Assembly: GCF_010731795.1 (NCBI RefSeq)
Contig: NZ_AP022591.1
Coordinates: 2,170,001 to 2,234,000, forward strand
Reading direction: 5' to 3'
Source: Mycolicibacterium celeriflavum
GTDB taxonomy: Bacteria > Actinomycetota > Actinomycetes > Mycobacteriales > Mycobacteriaceae
Length of the DNA stretch: 64,000 bases
Shown in pieces: positions 18,338 to 25,875 of this stretch (position 1 is its first letter; each line of letters starts with the position of its first letter). The notes beneath the pieces are model-generated. The model worked only from the letters and a program-made list of their open reading frames with translations. It had not been told where the DNA came from and searched no databases. The translations under genes were made by a program, and so were the position numbers.

Positions 18338-20986
18338 ATGAGCCGACCCGCCCCACCCGCGCTGACCGTTCGGTACGACGGATCGACCCGGACCTTCGCG
18401 GCGGGAAACGATGTCGTCATCGGCCGTGACCTCCGCGCCGACGTTCGCATCGCCCATCCGCTGATCTCCCGGGCGCACCTCGTGTTGCGGTTCGACCAGG
18501 GCCGCTGGGTCGCGATCGACAACGGCAGCCTCAACGGGATGTTCGTCAACAACCGACGGGTGCCCACCGTCGACATCCAGGACGGCCAGACTCTCAACAT
18601 CGGCAATCCCGATGGCCCACGGCTGACATTCGAGGTCGGCCGTCATCAGGGTGCGGTGGGCCGAACGCCGACCATGGCGGTACCGATCACCAGCCAGCGG
18701 CCGGCGGGTGGTCCCCCGACCCCTCCGCCGACGTCGGGACCGCACGCCGCACGTCCGTACGGACCGCCACCGGGTGGGCCGCGTTCTGCGCCGGCATATC
18801 CGACCGCCCCTGCACCGCCCCGCTATCCCAGCGCACCACAACCCGCGCATAGCAGCGGGCCCGCGGCGGCTCCGCCGAGCACCCCGCAGCCGGTGCGCCC
18901 GCCGCAGGCGTCGCAGCCGATGTCGGCGCCGGGTATCGAGTCGGCGACCATGATGGGCCCGACCGCAGCACCACGCTCCAGCGAGGGCAACCTCGCCACG
19001 AGCATGCTCAAGATCCTGCGGCCGGGAGCTCGGCCCGCGGACAACATCCCCGGCGCGGTCAAGATCGGCCGCGCGACCGACAACGACATCGTGGTGCCCG
19101 ACGTGCTGGCGTCGCGCCATCACGCGACCCTGGTGCCGACCGCTGCCGGGACCCAGATCCAGGACAACCGCAGCATCAACGGCACGTTCGTCAACGGCGC
19201 GCGGGTGGAGTCCGCGGTGCTGCGCGACGGCGACACCGTCACGATCGGCAACATCGACCTGGTCTTCTCCGGCGGCACGCTGGTTCGCCGGACCGAGACC
19301 GAGGCCGCAACCCGCACCGGCGGCCTGGAAGTGCACGGCGTCACGTGGACCATCGAGAACAACAAGACGCTGCTGCACAACATCTCGATCGCGGCACGGC
19401 CCGGCACGCTGACGGCCGTCATCGGGCCGTCGGGCGCCGGCAAGTCGACGTTCGCGCGCCTCGTCGCCGGTTACACGCATCCGACGACGGGCACGGTGAC
19501 CTTCGAGGGCCACAACGTGCACGCCGAGTACGCGTCGCTGCGGTCCCGGATCGGGATGGTGCCGCAGGACGATGTCGTCCACGGCCAGCTGACCGTCCGT
19601 CAGGCGCTGATGTACGCCGCGGAACTACGGCTGCCGCCGGACACCACGAAGGCCGACCGGGAACAGGTCGTCATGCAGGTGCTCGAGGAACTCGAGATGA
19701 CCAAGCATCTGGAGACCCGCGTCGACAAACTCTCCGGCGGTCAGCGCAAACGCGCCTCGGTGGCGCTCGAACTGTTGACCGGCCCGTCGCTGCTGATCCT
19801 CGACGAGCCGACGTCGGGTCTGGATCCCGCACTGGACCGCCAGGTCATGACGATGCTGCGGCAACTGGCCGACGCCGGCCGCGTCGTGCTGGTCGTCACG
19901 CATTCGCTGACCTATCTCGACGTCTGCGACCAGGTGCTGCTGCTGGCGCCCGGCGGCAAGACCGCCTTCTACGGTTCGCCCAGCCAGATCGGCGCGTCGA
20001 TGGGCACGACCAACTGGGCCGACATCTTCAGCACGGTGGCCAGTGATCCTGACGCGGCCAACCAGCGCTTCCTCTCCAAGCACGGGCCACCACCTCCACC
20101 GCCGCCGACCGAACAGCCGTCCGACCTCGGCAGCCCGACCAGTACGAGTGTGCGGCGCCAGTTCTCGACGATCGCGCGGCGCCAAGTGCGCTTGGTGGTG
20201 TCCGACCGCGGCTACTTCACGTTCTTGATGCTGCTGCCGTTCATCATGGGCGTGCTGTCGCTTTCGGTGCCCGGTGACGTCGGGTTCGGCGTGCCGGTAC
20301 CCGCGATGCAGGGCGGTCCGGCACCCAACGAGCCGGGCCAGATCCTGGTCATGCTCAACGTGGGCGCCATCTTCATGGGCACCGCGCTGACGATCCGGGC
20401 GCTGATCGGCGAGCGGGCGATCTTCCGCCGCGAGCAGGCCGTCGGATTGTCTACCACCGCATACCTTTTGGCGAAAATCTTCGTGTTCACGTTGTTCGCG
20501 ATCGTTCAGTCGGCGATCGTCACCGCGATCGCGATCATCGGTAAGGGTTGGGGCCCCGGCGCCGTGGACAGCGGATCCCTTCTCGGCAACCGCAGCATCG
20601 AGTTGTTCGTCGACATCGCGGTGACGACGGTGGCCGCGGCGATGGTCGGGTTGGCGCTCTCGGCGCTGGCGAGGTCCAACGAACAGATCATGCCGCTGCT
20701 CGTGGTCGCGATCATGTCGCAGCTGGTGTTCTCGGGCGGCATGATTCCGGTGACGGACCGGCTGGTGCTGGATCAGATGTCATGGTTCACGCCCGCGCGC
20801 TGGGGTTTCGCCGCTTCCGCCTCGACGATCGATCTGATCCGACTGGTCCCCGGTCCGTTGACACCGGCCGACCGACACTGGGAGCACAGTGCGGGCACAT
20901 GGCTGTTCGACATGGCGATGCTCGGGTTGATCTGCATCGGCTACACGGCTTTCGTGCGCTGGCGGATTCGGCTGAGCAGCGCCTGA
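18338..20986 (+). CDS. FHA-domain ABC transporter (Rv1747-like), ATPase and permease in one chain
   Basis: An 882-residue half-transporter of the ABC-2/ABCG type. FHA domain 1 (about 25-80: VVIGRDLRADVRIAHPLISR, NGSLNGMFVNNRRV) is followed by a Pro/Ala linker (110-210). FHA domain 2 (about 240-300: VKIGRATDNDIVV, SRHHATL, SINGTFVNG) comes next. The ATPase has Walker A GPSGAGKST (about 364), signature LSGGQRKR (about 465) and Walker B LLILDEPTSGLDP (about 485). At least six membrane helices follow from about 625. In M. tuberculosis the FHA domains of Rv1747 bind phospho-Thr made by PknF; no kinase gene is adjacent here. Phosphatidylinositol mannoside export has been proposed for Rv1747. Confidence 0.92.
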   Translation: MSRPAPPALTVRYDGSTRTFAAGNDVVIGRDLRADVRIAHPLISRAHLVLRFDQGRWVAIDNGSLNGMFVNNRRVPTVDIQDGQTLNIGNPDGPRLTFEVGRHQGAVGRTPTMAVPITSQRPAGGPPTPPPTSGPHAARPYGPPPGGPRSAPAYPTAPAPPRYPSAPQPAHSSGPAAAPPSTPQPVRPPQASQPMSAPGIESATMMGPTAAPRSSEGNLATSMLKILRPGARPADNIPGAVKIGRATDNDIVVPDVLASRHHATLVPTAAGTQIQDNRSINGTFVNGARVESAVLRDGDTVTIGNIDLVFSGGTLVRRTETEAATRTGGLEVHGVTWTIENNKTLLHNISIAARPGTLTAVIGPSGAGKSTFARLVAGYTHPTTGTVTFEGHNVHAEYASLRSRIGMVPQDDVVHGQLTVRQALMYAAELRLPPDTTKADREQVVMQVLEELEMTKHLETRVDKLSGGQRKRASVALELLTGPSLLILDEPTSGLDPALDRQVMTMLRQLADAGRVVLVVTHSLTYLDVCDQVLLLAPGGKTAFYGSPSQIGASMGTTNWADIFSTVASDPDAANQRFLSKHGPPPPPPPTEQPSDLGSPTSTSVRRQFSTIARRQVRLVVSDRGYFTFLMLLPFIMGVLSLSVPGDVGFGVPVPAMQGGPAPNEPGQILVMLNVGAIFMGTALTIRALIGERAIFRREQAVGLSTTAYLLAKIFVFTLFAIVQSAIVTAIAIIGKGWGPGAVDSGSLLGNRSIELFVDIAVTTVAAAMVGLALSALARSNEQIMPLLVVAIMSQLVFSGGMIPVTDRLVLDQMSWFTPARWGFAASASTIDLIRLVPGPLTPADRHWEHSAGTWLFDMAMLGLICIGYTAFVRWRIRLSSA

Positions 20987-21058
20987 GCCCTGCGCCGCCG
21001 CGACCCCGCGAGGGGGCATTGAACAACTCGATCCATCGTTCGACGGTGCGGCGTGTGC

Positions 21059-22339
21059 TCACCTCGCCGGGGCCAGCCGCTTGAGAGCCAGTCCCCCTTC
21101 GAAGGGCCTATACCCGAACGCGGGTGGCGCGACGTATCCGGTGTCCCCCAACGGTGTATGCACCTCGTCGACCGTCGGCCCGATCTTGGCGCCGACGGGC
21201 GCGAGGGCTTCCAAGTCGAACCGGTACAAGCGTCCCGCGTTGCCGGCCAGGATCTTTCGGCAGACGGCCTCGGGCTGGTCGTGTAGCGCCCAGCGGATCG
21301 CCAGCTTGGAGTGGGGCGCAAAGCCTTCCTCGTGCGGATAATCGCTACCCCACATGAGGTGATCGGCACCCATGTAGTCGATCATCGAGGATTCGTACGG
21401 CGTGATTTCGGACGCCAGATAGCAGTTCCGCTTCGCGTACTCGCTCGGGGCCAGCTTGAGCTCGTCGATGGACGAACCGCCGAACATCCCGTACGTTCGG
21501 TTCCCCGCTTCGGATTTCATGCTGGGCACCATGACGTCGAGCAACATCATCTGTTGCTGGAGCCACAAAGTGCCCTGCTCCGTGGGTACGAACCGCAATG
21601 CGGGATGCCGCTCGAAGACTCCCGCGAGGATCAGGTGCGAAACCGTACGCTGCGCCCACATCGCCATCTCGGTGACGAGCACGGCGTTCGACGCGGGCTG
21701 ATCCATCGGCATCACCGGACTACCTGCCCCCGCGTGTTGGACCACCGTCAGGTCCAGCGCCGTGCACAGCGCCCAAAGCGGTTCGTACCGGGTATGGAAG
21801 AGCGGTGCGACGTTCGGATCACCCGGCGAGACCGCCGGGAGGAGGACGCCTCCGAAGCACTCCTGTTCGGCACCCCAGCGGATCTCGTCGAGCGCGAGGT
21901 CGACATCGTTCGGGAAGACCTGAATCAACCCTCGGCGTCTGGCCGGGGCAAGCGAACAGAAGTCGATCTGCCAGCGGTTATGGGCTTGCACACCCGCCCA
22001 ACGCTTTTCGAATTCGTCGCGGGTGCGCGGCAGAGTGATGGTGATGTTCGGGGTGGTGGGGAAGAACGGCGGGACGGTGTTGGGAAGCAGCACCTCTGCC
22101 GCGACCCCGTCAGCGTCCATTTCCGACATTCGGAGTGCGTGGTCCCAGTTGCGCTGTGCGGTGGCGATGACCAGATCATCGAACGGGCTCACATAGGTGT
22201 TGGCCCACGCGTCGAAATCATCGTGCAACTGACTCGTCAGATACGGCTTGTAGTCGAGCAGATCGGCCCCGGCGTGGGTGTCCGTCGAGATGACAACGTA
22301 GCGATCGATCGTGTCCCAGGAAGCGGCCAGAGAAGTCAT
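21059..22339 (-). CDS. Amidohydrolase family 2 (TIM-barrel metal hydrolase)
   Basis: A 426-residue amidohydrolase-2/ACMSD-like protein. It opens with WDTIDRYVVISTDTHAG, where the usual metal-binding HxH is replaced by the STDTHAGAD variant. Later residues TVVQHAGAGSP, GVFERHPALRFVPTEQGTLW and the final metal Asp in HLMWGSDYPHEEGF are clear. Such enzymes cleave C-C or C-N bonds, often in aromatic or steroid breakdown; no substrate can be assigned. An AAGGA stands nine bases before ATG 22339. The open frame continues to 22804 only through the divergent neighbour. Confidence 0.88.
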   Translation of the reverse strand: MTSLAASWDTIDRYVVISTDTHAGADLLDYKPYLTSQLHDDFDAWANTYVSPFDDLVIATAQRNWDHALRMSEMDADGVAAEVLLPNTVPPFFPTTPNITITLPRTRDEFEKRWAGVQAHNRWQIDFCSLAPARRRGLIQVFPNDVDLALDEIRWGAEQECFGGVLLPAVSPGDPNVAPLFHTRYEPLWALCTALDLTVVQHAGAGSPVMPMDQPASNAVLVTEMAMWAQRTVSHLILAGVFERHPALRFVPTEQGTLWLQQQMMLLDVMVPSMKSEAGNRTYGMFGGSSIDELKLAPSEYAKRNCYLASEITPYESSMIDYMGADHLMWGSDYPHEEGFAPHSKLAIRWALHDQPEAVCRKILAGNAGRLYRFDLEALAPVGAKIGPTVDEVHTPLGDTGYVAPPAFGYRPFEGGLALKRLAPAR

Positions 22340-22510
22340 CGCCACATCCTTGCCCCGAACGGATCCCCGTGCAACGGATTTCGTCGCATTGAGCGCGGTT
22401 GCCCGCCCCGCATCGCTGCGGGACTCGAGCAATGGGTCGACGCCGGTGCCATTCACAGGCAGTGAGTCGGTCGGCCACGATTTGTCGGTGGGTGCTGTCA
22501 TGATGCGGTT

Positions 22511-23794
22511 ATGGTTTCGATCGCTCCTTCTGGCGTTGAGGTGGATTTGAGCCGCCTCGAGCGTTTGGAGGTGTTGTTTGGGCAGTTGGAAGAGCTTTCG
22601 GGTCAGCGCAATGCCATTGACGGGCGCATCGTGCAGATCGTCGCCGAACTCGATCACGACAACCTGTGGGGGATCACCGGGGCGCGCTCGGTCAAGGCGT
22701 TGGTGGGCTGGAAACTCGGGCTGTCCGATGCGACGGCCAAGACAGTCGCTGCGATCGCGGATCGGTTCGAGGAGTTTCCCCGCTGCACCACCGAGATGTC
22801 GCACGGTCGGTTGTCGCTAGATCAGGTCGGCGTGATCGCCCAGCACGCCGCTTGCGGCTCTGATGAGCATTATGCGGAGCTGGCGTCGGTGGCCACGGTC
22901 AACCAGCTGCGCACCGCGATCAGCCTCGAACCGCGCCCCAAGCCCGACCCCAAGCCCGAGCCGCAGCGTTCGATCACCAAGATCACCGGCGCGCAGTTCA
23001 GCACCTACCGGATCACCGTGCCCAACATCGAAGCGGCCAAGGTCGACGCCGCGCTGCAGTCCCATCGTGAAGCGTTGATCAGCGAACACACCCGCGACCA
23101 CGGACCCGACGCCCCCGGCGAGGACCACGAACGCCATTTGCAGCGCGACTCGCAGTGCCGGCCGCCGTTTCCGACGCTGACCGATGCGTTCCTGCGCATG
23201 GTGGAATCGGCCTGGGACGCCGAGGTGGCGCGGCGCCCACACGGGCAGCACACGACGGTGATCGTGCATCTGGACCTCGACAAGCGCGCCGCCTGGCCGC
23301 ACCTGGGTCCGCTGCTCTCTGATGCCGATCGCCAATACCTGTCGTGTGACGCCAACTGCGAGGTGTGGCTGCAACGCAACGGCCAACCCATCGGCGCCGG
23401 GCGCACGACGCGCCAGATCAGCCGCCGGCTGCGCCGCGCCCTGGAGCACCGCGACCGCACCTGTGTGGTTCCCGGCTGCGAAGCCACCCGCGGACTGCAC
23501 GCCCATCACATCGTGCATTGGGAAGACGGCGGAGCCACCGAGCTGGACAACCTGGTGCTGGTGTGTCCCTATCACCACCGGCTCCATCACCGCGGCGCCA
23601 TCACCATCACCGGACCCGCCCCCGACCTGACCGTCACCGACCCCACCGGCCAACCACTGACCAACGCATCACTGGCCCGCCCACCGACCCAACCGCCACC
23701 CGCGGTCCCACCCTGGCGCGGACCCCTCGGCGAACGCGCCGACTGGTGGTGGTACGACCCCTTCGAACCCCAACCCCCACCATCGCCCAACTGA
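22511..23794 (+). CDS. DUF222 / HNH endonuclease domain protein (13E12 family)
   Basis: 427 residues. The N-terminal DUF222 domain (about 10-290: LDHDNLWGITGARSVKALVGWKLGLS, CTTEMSHGRLSLDQVGVIAQ) is joined to a C-terminal HNH nuclease module. The module reads CVVPGCEATRGLHAHHIVHW then CPYHHRLHH, about residues 317-360, with two CxxC-like zinc pairs. Many copies of this family occur in mycobacterial genomes (REP13E12 proteins) and are thought to belong to repetitive or mobile DNA; the role is unknown. The ends are not flanked by recognisable repeats here. The last 60 residues are Pro-rich. The start is ATG 22511, 171 bases from the divergent amidohydrolase start. Confidence 0.88.
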   Translation: MVSIAPSGVEVDLSRLERLEVLFGQLEELSGQRNAIDGRIVQIVAELDHDNLWGITGARSVKALVGWKLGLSDATAKTVAAIADRFEEFPRCTTEMSHGRLSLDQVGVIAQHAACGSDEHYAELASVATVNQLRTAISLEPRPKPDPKPEPQRSITKITGAQFSTYRITVPNIEAAKVDAALQSHREALISEHTRDHGPDAPGEDHERHLQRDSQCRPPFPTLTDAFLRMVESAWDAEVARRPHGQHTTVIVHLDLDKRAAWPHLGPLLSDADRQYLSCDANCEVWLQRNGQPIGAGRTTRQISRRLRRALEHRDRTCVVPGCEATRGLHAHHIVHWEDGGATELDNLVLVCPYHHRLHHRGAITITGPAPDLTVTDPTGQPLTNASLARPPTQPPPAVPPWRGPLGERADWWWYDPFEPQPPPSPN

Positions 23795-23850
23795 AGTCGG
23801 CCACCGAAACAGGTTGGCACATCGAGAGATTGAGCCAACATGCACAAAAT

Positions 23851-23866
23851 AGCTGCCGCCGCAGCT
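23851..23866 (-). terminator. Terminator hairpin of the mfpA operon
   Basis: AGCTGC, loop CGCC, GCAGCT: a perfect 6-bp GC-rich stem. Read leftward (the mfpA direction) it is followed by ATTTTG, a short U run. It stands 14 bases after the mfpA stop and 56 after the convergent HNH gene. A second inverted repeat, GTTGGC/GCCAAC at 23813-23839, lies nearby. Confidence 0.6.
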
Positions 23867-23880
23867 GATTTCAGAGCCGC

Positions 23881-24456
23881 TCACTCGCCGTGGATGTTCA
23901 GCCCGTGGGCGGCGGCATAGGCCAAGGCCTGGTCGACGTCGATCTTCGCGCCGCGCAGACTCGCGGTGGTCCACAACGTGGCATCCGTTCGGGCGCCGCG
24001 CAGGTCGGCCTCATCCAACCGGATGTTTTGCAGGCGGGCGCCGCTCAGATCCGCACCACGCAGTACCGCCTTGCGTAGGTCGGTGTCGACGAGACCGGCC
24101 TCGCGCAACCGGCACCCCGTCAGATCCACTCCCCGCAAGTCACACCCGCCGAGGACCGCCAACGTCAGGTCGACGTCGACCAGGGTCAGGGGCCGAAGCC
24201 GGCTGTCGGTGAACACCGACCCGAGCATGCTGCACTGCCGAAAGATGCTGTGGTGCAGCGTCGCCCGATCGAAGCGGCAGTTGCGGAATGCGGAGCCGAC
24301 GTGCTCAGATTCAGTGAAGTCGACACCGCGGAAGTCGCACTCGTCGAACAGGGACCGCTCGGTGCGCAGTCTGCTGAAGTCGTCGTCGCGGAAGTCGTGA
24401 CCGACGAATTCGCGTTCGCTCCAGACCTCTTCGTCCGAACTCACCTGATCAGCCAC
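23881..24456 (-). CDS. mfpA: Pentapeptide repeat protein MfpA
   Basis: A 191-residue right-handed quadrilateral beta-helix protein. MfpA dimers mimic B-DNA, bind DNA gyrase and give low-level fluoroquinolone protection. Repeats of the A(D/N)LXX type run through most of the chain: CDFRGVDFTESE, SAFRNCRFDRATLHHSIF, CDLRGVDLTGCRL, TDLRKAVLRGADLSGARLQN, ADLRGARTDATL. The C-terminal helix (DVDQALAYAAAHGLNIHGE) is the dimerisation part. It starts at GTG 24456, eight bases inside the GTPase gene, so it is translationally coupled to the conservon. The order matches M. tuberculosis Rv3361c-Rv3365c. Confidence 0.93.
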   Translation of the reverse strand: MADQVSSDEEVWSEREFVGHDFRDDDFSRLRTERSLFDECDFRGVDFTESEHVGSAFRNCRFDRATLHHSIFRQCSMLGSVFTDSRLRPLTLVDVDLTLAVLGGCDLRGVDLTGCRLREAGLVDTDLRKAVLRGADLSGARLQNIRLDEADLRGARTDATLWTTASLRGAKIDVDQALAYAAAHGLNIHGE

Positions 24457-25051
24457 GCAGCGACGTCAAGCTGTCGAGCGCGTACTCGGTGACCGCGATC
24501 AGCGCCGCCTTGGCGGAGCGCCGGTCACGAGCGTCGACGGTGATCACCGGGATGTGCTCCGCGAGGGCCAGTGCCTTGCGAACCGCGGCGACCGGATGCC
24601 TTGGCGCACCGTCGAACTGGTTGACGGCGATGAGAAACGGCAGGTTGCGCGCCTCGAAGAAGTCGACCGCGGCGAAGCTGTCCTGCAGGCGCCGCACATC
24701 GACCAGGATGATCGCGCCGATCGCGCCGCGGACAAGGTCGTCCCACATGAACCAGAACCGGCGCTGCCCGGGCGTCCCGAACAGGTACAGAACCAGGTCC
24801 TCGGCGAGCGTGATGCGGCCGAAGTCCATCGCCACTGTCGTGGTGTTCTTCTGCGGGGTGGCTTCCAGGCCGTCGAGGCCCGCCGACGCCGTGGTCACCA
24901 ACGCCTCCGTCCGCAGCGGCATGATCTCCGAGACCGCACCGACGAACGTCGTCTTGCCGGCCCCGAATCCGCCGGAGATGACGATCTTCGTAGAGGCGGT
25001 CTGTCCCGACGTGTTCGGCGCCCGGCGCTCCTCAAAGTGCCCTGAGGCCAC
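24449..25051 (-). CDS. mfpB: Conservon GTPase CvnD-like (MfpB)
   Basis: A 200-residue small Ras-like GTP-binding protein of the actinobacterial conservon (CvnD/Rv3362c) type. G1 is ISGGFGAGKTTFVG (about 26-39), G3 the LFGTPGQRRFWFMWDDLVRGA segment (about 90-110) and G4 AVNQFDG. MfpB is reported to modulate the action of MfpA on gyrase, depending on its nucleotide state. The N-terminal RRAPNTSGQTAS tail is flexible. The start is GTG 25051, overlapping the DUF742 gene by 20 bases. Its stop overlaps mfpA. Confidence 0.92.
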   Translation of the reverse strand: MASGHFEERRAPNTSGQTASTKIVISGGFGAGKTTFVGAVSEIMPLRTEALVTTASAGLDGLEATPQKNTTTVAMDFGRITLAEDLVLYLFGTPGQRRFWFMWDDLVRGAIGAIILVDVRRLQDSFAAVDFFEARNLPFLIAVNQFDGAPRHPVAAVRKALALAEHIPVITVDARDRRSAKAALIAVTEYALDSLTSLRG

Positions 25052-25448
25052 GCAGTGTCCTTCCTATCAGCTCACGTCGTTCGTCGACGGTGGTCGAGTC
25101 GGTCAAGGTGCCGCGCACCGCCACATAACCTTGCGCGACGAGATCCCCGATCAGCACGCGCGCCACGCCGAGCGGCAAGGATAACTTCGCGGCGATCTCG
25201 GCGACCGAGGGGTGGTCGACGCACATGGTCAGGATCTGGCCCCGCACATCGCTGCTCGGCCATCGCGTGGGCTTGTCCGGATCGAGGGTCTCGATCGGCG
25301 CTTCCAACGGCAGGTAGACGCGGGAGTCGGTGCGGCCCGCGGTCAGGATGTATGGCCGAACGAGACTCGGCTCTTCCCTCGCGTCGGGTTCCCACAGCGA
25401 TCTGCCGGCCACCTCGTCGGTCTCATCCCAACCGTGCGGATCATCCAT
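25032..25448 (-). CDS. Conservon DUF742 protein CvnC-like
   Basis: A 138-residue DUF742 protein (Rv3363c type). The core SLVRPYILTAGRTDS...LDPDKPTRWPSSDVRGQILT (about 28-80) is followed by a winged-helix-like C-terminal half: HPSVAEIAAKLSLPLGVARVLIGDLVAQGYV. In conservons this protein works with the sensor kinase and roadblock protein at the membrane. ATG 25448 lies seven bases after the roadblock stop. A longer frame to 25592 only repeats the roadblock gene in another frame. Confidence 0.9.
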   Translation of the reverse strand: MDDPHGWDETDEVAGRSLWEPDAREEPSLVRPYILTAGRTDSRVYLPLEAPIETLDPDKPTRWPSSDVRGQILTMCVDHPSVAEIAAKLSLPLGVARVLIGDLVAQGYVAVRGTLTDSTTVDERRELIGRTLRGLRAL

Positions 25449-25455
25449 CTGGTGC

Positions 25456-25875
25456 TCACGAGTGCTGAGGTGCGCGCCGTCGAGCGGACTGGACGACGGT
25501 GCCCACCCGTTCGACCAATACCGCCATCTCGTAACCGATCTGGCCGATGTCACAGTTGCGGGTCGCCAGCGTGGCCAGATTCGAACCGTCACCGACGCGC
25601 ATCAGCAGCAGGTAACCGTTCTCCATCTCAACCACCGACTGCAACACATGGCCGCCCTCGAACAGTTGCGCCGCGCCGGTGGACAGGCTGGCCAGCCCGG
25701 ATGCCACCGCGGCGAGCTGGTCGGCGCGTTCGGTCGGGATGTGCTCGCTGGCGGCCATCAACAGACCGTCGGCGGACACCAGCACGGCATGGGACACCCC
25801 TGACACTTCGCGGGCGAATCTCGAAACCAGCCAGTCGAGCGAGTCGCGCTGCGTCGATCGCGCCGGGTTGGTCAT
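25456..25875 (-). CDS. Roadblock/LC7-domain protein CvnB-like
   Basis: A 139-residue roadblock/LC7 protein (Rv3364c type), expected to act as GTPase-activating or scaffold partner of the conservon GTPase. It reads [61 protein letters not shown] and [18 protein letters not shown], the full domain order. Rv3364c has also been described as exported and interacting with host cathepsin G; nothing in this sequence shows export. ATG 25875 overlaps the kinase stop (ATGA). Confidence 0.92.
   Translation of the reverse strand: MTNPARSTQRDSLDWLVSRFAREVSGVSHAVLVSADGLLMAASEHIPTERADQLAAVASGLASLSTGAAQLFEGGHVLQSVVEMENGYLLLMRVGDGSNLATLATRNCDIGQIGYEMAVLVERVGTVVQSARRRAPQHS

Noticed and set aside
22511..22804. 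Amidohydrolase start at 22804 inside the divergent HNH gene
   Set aside because: The extra N-terminus has no domain and overlaps a real gene; ATG 22339 has an AAGGA at good spacing and starts just before the conserved WDTIDRYV.
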